From: Ignatzschineria cameli
GTDB taxonomy: Bacteria > Pseudomonadota > Gammaproteobacteria > Cardiobacteriales > Wohlfahrtiimonadaceae
Length of the DNA stretch: 64,000 nt
Reading direction: 5' to 3'
Assembly (NCBI RefSeq): GCF_003121895.1
Contig: NZ_QEWW01000003.1
Span: forward strand, 1 to 64,000
Both the position numbers and the translations under genes were made by a program. Positions 16,754-25,687 of this stretch are shown here, piece after piece. The notes beneath the pieces were generated by a model. That model was not told where the DNA came from and did no database searches. It saw only the letters and a list, made by a program, of their open reading frames with translations. The stretch's first letter is position 1. Each line of letters starts with the position of its first letter.

Positions 16754-18838
16754 TTAGGAAGACTCTCGTAATGCGGTAAAGACCACCTCTGCCAACTTAT
16801 CACTAATCCCCGGCACCTTTGCGATATCTTCTACGGCGGCATTTTTAAGAGATTCCAAGCCCCCAAAGTGGGTTAAGAGTGCAGTTCTTCGGCTCTCTCC
16901 AATGCCGGGGATATCCTCTAATACTGAACGGCGACGCATCTTATCTCGCCGTGCGCGATGCCCTTCAATGGCAAAACGGTGGGCCTCATCTCGAATCTGC
17001 GTTAAGAGATGAAATGCCGGAGAAGCAGGATCGATCAAGAGTGGGGATTTATCACGAAGCCAAATAATATCCTTCCCGCGCACTTTCCCCTCCCCTTCCG
17101 AGATACTAATCACCCATTGATCCTCAATCTGTAGCGCTTCGAGCACCTCTAGCGCCACTTGTAACTGTCCTTTTCCACCATCGATCAGTAGTAGATCAGG
17201 GCGATCTCGCAATTCACCGCGTTTTTCGCCACTCTTCTCCCGGCTCTGAAAACGGCGCGTTAAGGCTTGGCGCATCGCTTCATAATCATCACCGGGCGTT
17301 ACTCCCTCAATGTTGTAGCGACGATAGAGCTTCTTGGTAAATCCCTCTGCGGTATAGACCACATTAGAGGCCACCGTTCGCTCGCCAAAACTATGGGAGA
17401 TATCGAAGCACTCAATTCGCTGAATCATCCGCTCATCGAGTAGCGCCTCTTTCTCTCTTCGCCCTGTCAATTGTGGAAGGAGAAGTTGATTGAGCACATA
17501 GAGCCGATCCTCAATCTGGGTTCGACTTGCCAATTTAATCGCCACCGAATGCTCAGCATTTTGCTCTGCCATCTCCAGCCAGCGACGTTTACGCCCTCGA
17601 ATATTGTGGGGATATTGCAGTAAAATCGGATGTTTTGCCCACTCACCGAGTCCGAGTTTGAGCCACTCTGCCTCCTCTTCTGAGAGCGGAATATTGAGAA
17701 TAATGGTCCGCGGGGGGAGACGATGCTCACCATAATATTGCCCCACAAAGGCGCTCATAATCTCCTCATCACGGGTATCTTTCGGCACTTGGGGGAAATA
17801 GGCTCTCGTTCCTAAGACGCGCCCATCACGGATCGTCATCACCTCGATATTATTCACCTCCGCTTTTTGGTAGAGCACCATAATATCGAGCGAATCACGG
17901 CTCTCCTCCATACGATTAGAGCCTTGAATCTCCCGAATATCTTGGATCTGATCGCGAATCTTCGCCGCCGCCTCAAATTGTAGCTCTGCGCTAAAGTGTT
18001 GCATCTTCTCAATCAAGAGATCCACCAGTTGATTCGACTCGCCACTCAAAAAGAGCACCGCTTCCTTCACCGCTTCGAGATAATCCTCCCGGCTGATCTT
18101 ATCCACACAGGGAGCGCTACAGCGATCGATCTGATATTGCAGGCAGGGGCGCGTTCGATGGGAGAAGAAGGAATCCTCACATTCTCGAATGCGAAAGACC
18201 TTCTTCATCAAGTTGAGCGTCTCTTTCACCGCACCGGAAGAGGGATAGGGGCCAAAGAGGCGACCTCGGCGTTTACGGGTTCCGCGATAGAAACTAAAGC
18301 GAGGAAAGGGATGATCGGAGAGATAGATATAGGGATAGCTCTTATCATCGATCAGGCGAACGTTATAGCGCGGGCGATGGGCTTTGATCAGGTTTCCCTC
18401 TAGAATCAGCGCATCCTTCTCCGTTGCGGTAAGGGTCATCTCTACCGAGGCGATATTTGCCACGAGCGCCACTGTTTTCGGCGCATGTTGCTTCCCCTTA
18501 AAGTAGCTTGAGAGGCGGTTTTTAAGATTTTTCGCCTTCCCCACATAGATAATCTGCCCCTCACGATCCTTCATCATATAGATCCCGGGCGTTGTAGGCG
18601 CATGGCGGAGCAATTCATCGGCATCAAAATCATTCTCTCTCTCTGCCGGCATCACGGCTTGATCTGGTTGATCCGCTTGATCAGCCACTTCCGCAGTCGA
18701 TTTTACCGGCATCTTTTCTGATCCCATTTCTGATCCCATTTCTGACTCATTCTCCGACCGATTCCCTGAGCTATTTTCTAGGCTATTTTCTAGGCTATTT
18801 TCTGGGCAATTTGCCAGCTTCTTCCCCTCTCGATCCAT
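16754..18838 (-). CDS. uvrC: Excinuclease ABC subunit C
   Basis: UvrC makes both incisions in nucleotide excision repair. From the N-terminus come the GIY-YIG nuclease (TTPGIYMMKD, then IIYVGKAKNLKNRL), the Cys-rich RTRPCLQYQIDRCSAPC, a UVR motif, the RNase H-like nuclease (CFDISHSFGE; LLIDGGKGQL) and C-terminal HhH motifs (LEDIPGIGESRRTALL). I place the start at ATG 18838, with AGGAG five bases upstream, rather than the GTG at 18865. The 694 residues include a roughly 80-residue N-terminal low-complexity extension with 4-residue repeats (ENSL, EMGS) not found in typical UvrC. Confidence 0.94.
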   Translation of the reverse strand: MDREGKKLANCPENSLENSLENSSGNRSENESEMGSEMGSEKMPVKSTAEVADQADQPDQAVMPAERENDFDADELLRHAPTTPGIYMMKDREGQIIYVGKAKNLKNRLSSYFKGKQHAPKTVALVANIASVEMTLTATEKDALILEGNLIKAHRPRYNVRLIDDKSYPYIYLSDHPFPRFSFYRGTRKRRGRLFGPYPSSGAVKETLNLMKKVFRIRECEDSFFSHRTRPCLQYQIDRCSAPCVDKISREDYLEAVKEAVLFLSGESNQLVDLLIEKMQHFSAELQFEAAAKIRDQIQDIREIQGSNRMEESRDSLDIMVLYQKAEVNNIEVMTIRDGRVLGTRAYFPQVPKDTRDEEIMSAFVGQYYGEHRLPPRTIILNIPLSEEEAEWLKLGLGEWAKHPILLQYPHNIRGRKRRWLEMAEQNAEHSVAIKLASRTQIEDRLYVLNQLLLPQLTGRREKEALLDERMIQRIECFDISHSFGERTVASNVVYTAEGFTKKLYRRYNIEGVTPGDDYEAMRQALTRRFQSREKSGEKRGELRDRPDLLLIDGGKGQLQVALEVLEALQIEDQWVISISEGEGKVRGKDIIWLRDKSPLLIDPASPAFHLLTQIRDEAHRFAIEGHRARRDKMRRRSVLEDIPGIGESRRTALLTHFGGLESLKNAAVEDIAKVPGISDKLAEVVFTALRESS
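18717..18806. repeat. In-frame 12-bp tandem repeats inside uvrC
   Basis: Two units of TCTGATCCCATT (18717-18740) and three of CTATTTTCTAGG, the last with one change (18771-18806), lie inside the uvrC coding start. Each unit adds four residues, so the frame is kept. Confidence 0.9.
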
Positions 18839-19142
18839 CTCAACTCCTGCCTCACTAGACTTCACACTGAAAAACTTCTTATCACATCTCTACATTGTAA
18901 AGACTCAACGAGTATGTAAAAATAGATAAAAATTATTATACAAAATTATAAGCGCGACTATTTTATCGATCAAAAAATCGGTAACAATCGTCCCTAAGTG
19001 ATTGAATATTAGCTAATATTAACGAATCTTTTTAAACTAGCTAATGCCACTCACAGAGCCACCCAATCGATTTATCCCAGAAATAGCGCCCTCAGGCAAC
19101 CTAACCCCTAACTTCTTTCGTTGATTAAAGGACGATATTATC
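18839..19142. other. A+T-rich divergent intergenic region
   Basis: About 300 bp separates uvrC (leftward) from the ACT-domain gene (rightward). It is very A+T-rich around 18900-19040 and must carry both promoters. Several TATAAT-like hexamers exist, but none is convincing enough to call. Confidence 0.5.
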
Positions 19143-19568
19143 ATGCTCCAAAAAGAAGCATCCCTACAAGAGATTCTGCAGAACTTAGACCCTGTGATTG
19201 CCCCCGAGACCTATGTCTATGTCGGTGTCTCTAATCAATCACTTCTGAAGATCTTAGGATTTGATCCTGTTGCCTTCTTTAAGGAGCCGGAAGGCATTAC
19301 GCTGATTCTAAAAAAAGAGGATGCGGACAATAATCTCTTAGGATATCAGAGTGAGTTTTGTCGCATCATTCTCAATGCCCCCTACACGATGCTCTGCGCC
19401 GGTTTAACGGCAATCGTCAGTAGTGCTCTTGCAAAGGCCGGCATCTCGGTTATCCCCATTCTTACAGCTTATAAGCGTTCGATTTTTGTAGAGAAAGAGG
19501 ACGCCCAAACCGCCCTCGAAATCCTCAACGCCCTACAAAATAAAGTTCAAGGTTTAGGCGCGCATTAA
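19143..19568 (+). CDS. ACT-domain protein of unknown role
   Basis: A 141-residue soluble protein. The N-terminal part has ETYVYVGVSNQ and EGITLILKKEDAD; the second half (CAGLTAIVSSALAKAGISV, then ILTAYKRSIFVEKEDAQTA) looks like an ACT-type ligand-binding fold of the COG3602 group. These small stand-alone proteins are thought to bind amino acids or similar effectors; no specific ligand is known to me. The gene is single, followed within a few bases by repeat locus C. Confidence 0.75.
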   Translation: MLQKEASLQEILQNLDPVIAPETYVYVGVSNQSLLKILGFDPVAFFKEPEGITLILKKEDADNNLLGYQSEFCRIILNAPYTMLCAGLTAIVSSALAKAGISVIPILTAYKRSIFVEKEDAQTALEILNALQNKVQGLGAH

Positions 19569-20128
19569 TATCATCCCGGCGCTGAAAGCGCCAACCAGCG
19601 GGCATGCACCGGTGAAAAGAATGAAATAGTCAGCTCCCTCCCCTCAACAAACCTTCTTAAGAATCATAAAAATAATTGATCAGAATTAAGTAAAACAAAA
19701 AGGGCTGAACGCTGCCGGTTCTCACTATCGCGTTCTTCCAAAAAAACCGCGCCGGCAGTTGGCATCATCGATGCCAAACAGCGGGCATGCACCGGTAAAA
19801 AGAATGAAATGGTAAGTTCCCGCCCCTCCAATAACTCTCTTAAGAATCATAAGAATAATTGATCAGAATTAAGTAAAACAAAAAGGGCTGAACGCTGCCG
19901 GTCCTTACTATCGCGTTCTTCCAAAAAAACCGCGCCGGCAGTTGGCATCATCGATGCCAAACAGCGGGCATGCACCGGTAAAAAGAATGAAATGGTCAGC
20001 TCCCGCCCCTCAACAAACCTTCTTAAGAATGATTCATCAAAACAAAAAGGGCTGAACACTGCCGGTCCTCACTATCGCATGCTTCCACGAATCGCGCGCC
20101 GGCAGTTGGTAATCCTCAATTACCGGCA
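19569..20128 (+). repeat. Dispersed structured repeat, locus C (three cores)
   Basis: Cores lie at about 19598, 19781 and 19963, spaced 180-183 bp, a shorter unit than locus B because one hairpin module is absent. The first hairpin before the core is CGGCGCT GAA AGCGCC, whereas the next two use GGCATC ATC GATGCC, so both arms changed together. A final TGCCGG..CGCCGGCA hairpin is followed by GGTAAT CCTCA ATTACC. The array begins directly after the ACT gene stop and ends at the terminator of the leftward amidotransferase gene, so it lies between converging genes. Confidence 0.9.
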
Positions 20129-20129
20129 A

Positions 20130-20158
20130 TAAAATAGGCAACCTTTTGAGTTGCCTAT
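20130..20158 (-). terminator. Terminator of the AsnO-like gene
   Basis: ATAGGCAAC (20134-20142) pairs perfectly with GTTGCCTAT (20150-20158). On the minus strand it is followed by TTTTATTG. It lies about 50 bp after the amidotransferase stop. Confidence 0.75.
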
Positions 20159-20210
20159 CTTTAGATATTTTATCGATTATCTGATCTGACCTGATCAGAA
20201 AACTTCTTCC

Positions 20211-21989
20211 CTACAACCCCACCGAATTTAACCAGAGTTCTAAAAGTGCGGCGTGCCACAATTTTGAGCCTTGGATATTGGTGAAGCTTGTGGGAGCTTC
20301 TGGGTTTTTAAGAAGCTCATCGATATAGGTGGGATTGAAGATTCCGCGCTCTTTTGCCTTTTTACTGGTTAAGGTATCACGCATCATCTCTAAAAACTCA
20401 CCACGCACATATTTGAGTGCCGGCATCGGGAAGTAGGCTTTTGGGCGATCGATAATTGAATCGGGAACGCGACCTCTTGCGATCTCTTTTAAGATCCCTT
20501 TTCCATGATGCTTCAATTTGTACTCCGGCGGAAGTGCCATCGCAAGCTCAACAAGACGCTGATCCATAAAGGGCATTCGTGCCTCTAAACCGTGCGCCAT
20601 TGTCATATTATCAACCCGCTTAACCGGATCATCCACCACAAGGCGCGTCACATCAAGACGCAATACCTGATCTAAGAAGGTATCTGCCCCCGGGCGCGTT
20701 AAGTGTTCCCGAATATATTCACCGGCGATATTCTCCGTATGGTATTTCGGTGTGAATGCTGCTAACCACTCTTCATGCGGACGATCAAAATAGTGCTTTG
20801 CAAAGCGTTTTAGAGGATCTTGCTCTGTCTCTTCCACCATTTTCGGATACCAGAAGTAACCGGCAAAGACCTCATCTGCCCCCTGCCCACTCTGCACCAC
20901 GGAGGTGACGGTCTTCACTCTTTCAGAAAGAAGATAGAAACCGATCGCATCTTGACCAAAGAGCGGCTCGCTCATATTGGCAATTGCCTCTGGAAGACGA
21001 GAGAGCGCCTCACTATTGGGAACTTCAAATTTGTAATGATCGGTCTGATACTTATCGACAAATTGATCGGAATAGAAGAATTCTGAACCCTTCTCTTCTG
21101 GCTGATCTTCAAAGCCGACAGAAAAGGTCTGAATCCCTTCAATTCCCTCTTCAATCGCAAGTGCGGTGATCAATGTTGAATCGAGCCCGCCTGAGAGAAG
21201 AACACCCACCTTTTCATTGGCGAAATTCATCTCTTTCTTAATAGCAGATTTGAGCGTACTCTCGATAATCTCGCGCCACTCAACATCATCATATTGTGGA
21301 TAATCGCGCTCTGCCGTTAGCTCCCAATAGCTCACTGATCGGCTCGAACCATCGGCATCGATCCGTAGATAATGCCCCGGCTCAACTTTACGAATCCCTT
21401 TTAGAATGGTCCAAGGCGCCGGCACTACTGCATGGAGCGAATACATAAAGTGAAGCGCATGAGGGTCGATCTCTGTGTCGATATCCCGCGTCTGCAGAAG
21501 ACTCTGCGTATTAGAGGCAAAGTAGAGCGCCGTCTCCGATTGACCAAAGCTATAGTAGAGCGGTTTTTTACCAAAACGGTCCCGAACAAGTAGGAGCGAA
21601 CGATCCGCTTCATTCCAGATGGCAAAGGCATAAGCCCCATCGAGCTCCTCCACAAAGGATTCGCCCCAGCAGTGATACGCTTTTGTTAAGACTTCCGCTT
21701 GGCTCTCGGTTAGAAAACGATATCCCGCTTCGATCAAGCGCTCACGCAACGCATCTTGATTGTAGATCGTGCCGTTAGTGGCAACAATGATGCCAAAATC
21801 TTCATCAAAAAAGGGCTCTGTGCCATTGCTCACCGCAGCGAGCTTTGTCTGCACAAAACCCATATTTTCATATTGAATAATCGTTGTGCCGTCAGGACCC
21901 CGTTTCTGGATCGGCTCCGACATCTTCTGTAGTAATCCTTCCGCTACAGCTGTCTGATTTAATTTTAATACACCGGCGATTCCACTCAT
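20211..21989 (-). CDS. Asparagine synthetase-family amidotransferase (AsnO-like) with degenerate glutaminase site
   Basis: A 592-residue protein with an N-terminal Ntn-type glutaminase domain (1-205) and a C-terminal ATP-PPase synthetase domain. The synthetase part is intact: VLLSGGLDSTLITAL, QSGQGADEVFAGYFWYP and VDNMTMAHGLEARMPFMD. QGADEVFAGY and ALKYVRGEFLEMMRDTLTS resemble the AsnO amidotransferases that make N-acetylglutaminylglutamine amide more than AsnB. The glutaminase site is altered: MSGIAG has Ser in place of the nucleophilic Cys, and Lys49, Thr74 and Gln97 stand where AsnB has Arg49, Glu76 and Asp98. It may use free ammonia or a different nitrogen source. No partner N-acetylglutaminylglutamine synthetase gene is nearby. 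Confidence 0.82.
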   Translation of the reverse strand: MSGIAGVLKLNQTAVAEGLLQKMSEPIQKRGPDGTTIIQYENMGFVQTKLAAVSNGTEPFFDEDFGIIVATNGTIYNQDALRERLIEAGYRFLTESQAEVLTKAYHCWGESFVEELDGAYAFAIWNEADRSLLLVRDRFGKKPLYYSFGQSETALYFASNTQSLLQTRDIDTEIDPHALHFMYSLHAVVPAPWTILKGIRKVEPGHYLRIDADGSSRSVSYWELTAERDYPQYDDVEWREIIESTLKSAIKKEMNFANEKVGVLLSGGLDSTLITALAIEEGIEGIQTFSVGFEDQPEEKGSEFFYSDQFVDKYQTDHYKFEVPNSEALSRLPEAIANMSEPLFGQDAIGFYLLSERVKTVTSVVQSGQGADEVFAGYFWYPKMVEETEQDPLKRFAKHYFDRPHEEWLAAFTPKYHTENIAGEYIREHLTRPGADTFLDQVLRLDVTRLVVDDPVKRVDNMTMAHGLEARMPFMDQRLVELAMALPPEYKLKHHGKGILKEIARGRVPDSIIDRPKAYFPMPALKYVRGEFLEMMRDTLTSKKAKERGIFNPTYIDELLKNPEAPTSFTNIQGSKLWHAALLELWLNSVGL

Positions 21990-22108
21990 TCGTACTCTCC
22001 TTATTGATCGATCTGTCTGATCTTTTGAGATTGATTCTCACGAACCTTACACTACTGATTCACAACGATTATGCGCTTTCAACTTCTTGCTTCGATATCG
22101 GCGCAAGA

Positions 22109-22426
22109 TTAGAGGAGAAAGCTCTCACCACAACCACACTCTGCTTTCGCTTCGGGGTTTTGAAATTTAAACATGCGGTTGATGCCATCTTGAATATAAT
22201 CGAGCGTTACAGTCTCAAGGTAGGGGAGAATATCGGGCTCTGCCACAATCTTCACCGGCGCTTCCTCAAGGATGACTACGCGCTCATCCACCTTGTCACA
22301 AAAATCGATATAATATTTATAACCGGAACAGCCCGATTTCTGAAGCGCGATCTTAATCGCCTCGGCACTGCTCTCACCTAAGTTCTTTGCAAGTTGTGCT
22401 CTTGCTGCATCTGTCACTGTTAACAT
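22109..22426 (-). CDS. A-type iron-sulfur carrier (IscA/SufA/ErpA family)
   Basis: Small cytoplasmic protein that receives Fe-S clusters and passes them to apoproteins. The 105 residues have the three conserved cysteines: Cys in KSGCSGYKYYIDF around residue 33 and the pair in ECGCGESFLL at the C-terminus. The spacing and the C-terminus are closest to IscA. No isc or suf genes lie nearby, so a specific symbol is not justified. It is encoded 119 bp upstream of the AsnO-like gene on the same strand. Confidence 0.9.
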   Translation of the reverse strand: MLTVTDAARAQLAKNLGESSAEAIKIALQKSGCSGYKYYIDFCDKVDERVVILEEAPVKIVAEPDILPYLETVTLDYIQDGINRMFKFQNPEAKAECGCGESFLL

Positions 22427-22652
22427 CGTTAAAACTCCATCACATTAGATTGAATCGTATTAATCCGTATCTTCGTATATCCACCATATATCCGTATATT
22501 GATATATTCATACTCATATATTGGTAGAAAATATCTATTTCATCATCTCTATTTCATTATCTCGATTTCATCGAAGAATCAATATAGGACTAATTTAGTT
22601 CTATATTACCTTATCTCCCGCCTGCTGACGACTATTACTTCTTACTTCAGCG

Positions 22653-23447
22653 CTACTTCTGCTCTTTTTCTGCTTTAGAGCTTGAGAGCTGAGAGATATC
22701 CACATAGACGGCATTATCCTCCCCTTGAAGATTCTTAATATCGGAGAGCGTCCCTTCGGCATAGATCACATCAAAGCCGATATGAAAGAGCTGATCCTCC
22801 GCCTTAAGCTTCTCTGCGGCATAGCGCTTCCACTCCTCTAACCAACGATAGGTGCGTAAGCCTTTAAAGGAGGAAAATGGTCTGCCGGCAACTACGCGCG
22901 CATCTTTAAGGAGGGTATCGAGCTTCTCATAGGTGAGATTGATCTTCTCAATAAAGAGCACGGCATTTTTAAAGCCCAAAGCATGGAGAAAATCGCCAAT
23001 ATCTTCAATATCGGGAAACTCATTGAGTAATGGCCCGCCGGGATAACTCACCTCGGGAAAACTGCCGGTGCCGATAGTGGTAAAGAAGAGTTTGCCCTTT
23101 GCATTGAGGCGGATCTGATAATCGCGCACCCGCTCCTCAAACTCCCACACATCTTGCAGATAGAGATTACTCACCACCAGATCAAAACGTAGGGTGGGAT
23201 CGGTTAGCGATTCGATATTCTCCCAAATCGTCGCCTCCGGAAAGCGCGCTTGGAGCAGATCACTGAGATAGTGATCAAATGCGCCATCCACTAAAATCTT
23301 TTGCGGCGCCAATGACTCATCGAGATACTCCACCATTCTGCGGGCGATCTCATGATGCAGAAAAGCATGATTGCCATAAAGCTCCGGATGATATTGTAGC
23401 TGCTGACGGTTCACGGCATTGGTCCTTCTCATATCCATCTCTCTCAC
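22653..23447 (-). CDS. SAM-dependent methyltransferase, BioC-like
   Basis: A 264-residue protein with a Rossmann methyltransferase pattern: FDLVVSNLYLQDVWEFEER around residue 99 and KGKLFFTTIGTGSFPEV around residue 128, followed by a BioC-like DIEDIGDFLHALGFKNAV. These resemble malonyl-ACP O-methyltransferase, the first step of pimeloyl (biotin) synthesis. The SAM-binding glycine motif is poorly conserved (ILVDGAFDHYLSDLL), so activity is uncertain. The first Met residues (1, 4) are interchangeable starts. No bio genes are next to it. Flanking gaps are A+T-rich with short repeats. Confidence 0.6.
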   Translation of the reverse strand: MREMDMRRTNAVNRQQLQYHPELYGNHAFLHHEIARRMVEYLDESLAPQKILVDGAFDHYLSDLLQARFPEATIWENIESLTDPTLRFDLVVSNLYLQDVWEFEERVRDYQIRLNAKGKLFFTTIGTGSFPEVSYPGGPLLNEFPDIEDIGDFLHALGFKNAVLFIEKINLTYEKLDTLLKDARVVAGRPFSSFKGLRTYRWLEEWKRYAAEKLKAEDQLFHIGFDVIYAEGTLSDIKNLQGEDNAVYVDISQLSSSKAEKEQK

Positions 23448-23797
23448 TATCTATGATCGATTAAACAAAGCCCATTCTATCACGCTTTTTGCCAAAACTG
23501 CGGAAGAAGATGCTTTATCCTTGTACGAGAAAAGCAGATAATCCGCCCACCAATCTCGCTAGATTTACTTTAAATTCCCTCTAGACTCATTCCAAAATCA
23601 TTTCAGAGTTATTTCAAAATCAGAACAGATTTTTCGACAAAATATATATTCAATATTCCTATTCGATAATAGATAGTGATAATCCCCCTATTTAGGTTAG
23701 AATATCCCTCTATAAGCTAATCTAAGATCAATAGCTACAATCTTTCAATCATTAATAAAAATTAATCAATCATCAATCAAACTAACAAAATAATCCC
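23448..23797. other. A+T-rich divergent region upstream of wzz
   Basis: This 350-bp gap separates the leftward methyltransferase from rightward wzz. It is A+T-rich, with repeated ATTTCARA/AATCA-like pieces near 23590-23630 and oligo-A around 23755-23790. It must carry two promoters, but none can be assigned by eye. Confidence 0.5.
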
Positions 23798-24826
23798 ATG
23801 AGCAGAACAGACCTTACAAACACTCCCGCCTATCATGATGATGAGATCGATCTCTTTGAACTAATCGCCACCCTTTGGCGCCATAAATGGCTGATTATTG
23901 CCACCACAATTCTTGGCACGCTAATTGCGGGATTATTTACCTTCTTAACGATTAAACCGAGTTACCGCGCATCTGCCACGATAACACCGCCAAATGTCTA
24001 TCAAATTGCAGAGCTCAATCTCGGGGCGACACCGATTACATTACTGCCGGAGCAAGTTGCCTTCTCTGCAGATACTTTAATGCCACTGACAACGCAAGAT
24101 GTCTTTGATCTTCTCACCTCTGTTGCACAATCACCGCGGGTACAGAGCGATTTCTTTACACAACTACAACAAGAAGATCAAAACGGATCACTTCAGGGGA
24201 ATCTTACAGTGGATGTCGATGATAAGAAGTCGGCATTAACGATCTCTAGCCAAGGGCCTGTTGCGGAAGATACAGAAGTCATTGCAACGCGCTATCTCAA
24301 TTATCTTGATCATGTAACAGCTGATATCCTCTTAAAAGATCGTCAAGCAGAGATCCATGCATTAGAGGCGAATCTCACACGTCAACTAAAGAGCTTAGAG
24401 CGGGTATTAGAGAAAGAGCGACTCTACCAAATTGCCGCGCTTGAAAATAGCTATCAAACAGCGGAAAAACTCAACCTCACCCTCCCGACCGGTAATGGGG
24501 AAGATCCTTATCTTTTAGGGACAGAAATTCTCGCGGCAAAGATCGCTTTTTTAGAGAAGCAGAAAGGTCAATATGGTGATAATCAGAGACACAATGAGCT
24601 CACCGCAAAGATCGATGCACTCCAAGCTTTTACCCTTCCAGAAGCAGATAATTTAGAGGTCTATACCCTCTCCCAGTCTGCAGCACTACCCACAGCACCA
24701 CTTCCTACAAAGAAAAAACTAATTATCATCATCGGTTTCCTCTTAGGGGGCATGCTCGGAGTTGTCATTGTTCTTTTACGTGAAGCAATTCGTAACTATC
24801 GAGCACGCAAAGCGGCGGAAGCTTAA
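23798..24826 (+). CDS. wzz: Wzz-type chain length determinant protein
   Basis: Inner-membrane polysaccharide co-polymerase that sets O-antigen chain length together with Wzy. The 342 residues have the family layout: N-terminal DEIDLFELIATLWRHKW then a membrane helix (about 31-52), a large periplasmic part with coiled coil (about 180-220), the proline-rich APLPTKKKLIIIIGFL and a C-terminal membrane helix (about 310-330). It is 5 kb upstream of the Wzx/Wzy locus and separated from it by coaD and queG, but probably serves that locus. A terminator follows directly. Confidence 0.9.
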   Translation: MSRTDLTNTPAYHDDEIDLFELIATLWRHKWLIIATTILGTLIAGLFTFLTIKPSYRASATITPPNVYQIAELNLGATPITLLPEQVAFSADTLMPLTTQDVFDLLTSVAQSPRVQSDFFTQLQQEDQNGSLQGNLTVDVDDKKSALTISSQGPVAEDTEVIATRYLNYLDHVTADILLKDRQAEIHALEANLTRQLKSLERVLEKERLYQIAALENSYQTAEKLNLTLPTGNGEDPYLLGTEILAAKIAFLEKQKGQYGDNQRHNELTAKIDALQAFTLPEADNLEVYTLSQSAALPTAPLPTKKKLIIIIGFLLGGMLGVVIVLLREAIRNYRARKAAEA

Positions 24827-24850
24827 GATTTCCCAAAATTAAAAGACACA

Positions 24851-24878
24851 AAAAGAGCGCCACAAGGCGCTTTTTTCT
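24851..24878 (+). terminator. Terminator of wzz
   Basis: GCGCC-ACAA-GGCGC followed by six T. It ends the wzz transcript just before repeat locus D. Confidence 0.85.
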
Positions 24879-24884
24879 TGTCTG

Positions 24885-25530
24885 TAATAAATACCCGGCA
24901 TCGAAGATGCCAACCGGCGGGCATGCACCGGTGAAAAGAACGAAATCGTCGGCTCCTGCCCTTCCAATAACTCTCTTAAGAATCATTCATCAGAATTAAT
25001 TGAGACAAAAAGGGCTGAGCGGTGCCGGTCCTTACTATCACGTTCTTCCCAAAAACTCGCGCCGGCAGTTGGCGATCTCTATCACCGGCACATAATGTTT
25101 AACTGCTGTTTAAAAACTGTTTAAATCATGTTTAATGATTTCTCCGGCATCATCGATGCCAAACCGGCGGGCATGCACCGGCGAAAAGAATGAAATGGTG
25201 AGTTCCCGCCCCTCCAATAACTCTCTTAAGAATCATTCATCAGAATTAATTGAGACAAAAGAGGCTGAACGCTGCCGGTCCTTACTATCGCATTCTTCCA
25301 AAAACCTCGCGCCGGCAGTTGGTGATCTTAATCGCCGGAAATCTTATTCATTCTTATCAAAGCTGTTGAGTTGCGGGAGATTACCTTTGCATTCCTCCCA
25401 AGATCACGCGCCCGCAAGTCTCGCTCCTTTGGCGATAGAATTCCGGCGCTGAAAGCACCAAACCGGCGGGCATGCACCAGCGAAAAGAGCGAAATCGTCG
25501 GCTCCCGCCCCTCCAAAAACCTTCTTACTT
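24885..25530 (+). repeat. Dispersed structured repeat, locus D (three cores)
   Basis: Cores GGCGGGCATGCACC lie at about 24916, 25167 and 25466. The hairpins before the cores are GGCATC GAA GATGCC, GGCATC ATC GATGCC and GGCGCT GAA AGCACC, so loop and stem vary while pairing is mostly kept. The small hairpin after CGCCGGCA appears as GGCGAT/ATCACC and GGTGAT/ATCGCC. Between the first two units lies a GTTTAA-rich spacer (25098-25135). The array ends about 160 bp before coaD, whose promoter must follow it. Confidence 0.88.
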
Positions 25531-25687
25531 GAAAAATAGAGAATAAAAATCTCCATCTAGCGAACAGATTGTACAATCGGCTAATGCGAAAGTGACTGAG
25601 ATCACGTAAAATAGAGCCACGATTTACTAAACCATTAAATAATATAGAAGGTGACTGCCATGAGCAGCCCCAATAAAGAGGATTATT

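Noticed and set aside
19847-20059. 70-codon minus-strand frame in repeat locus C
   Set aside because: Similar translated pieces occur antisense to every repeat unit, so it reflects the repeat and not a gene.
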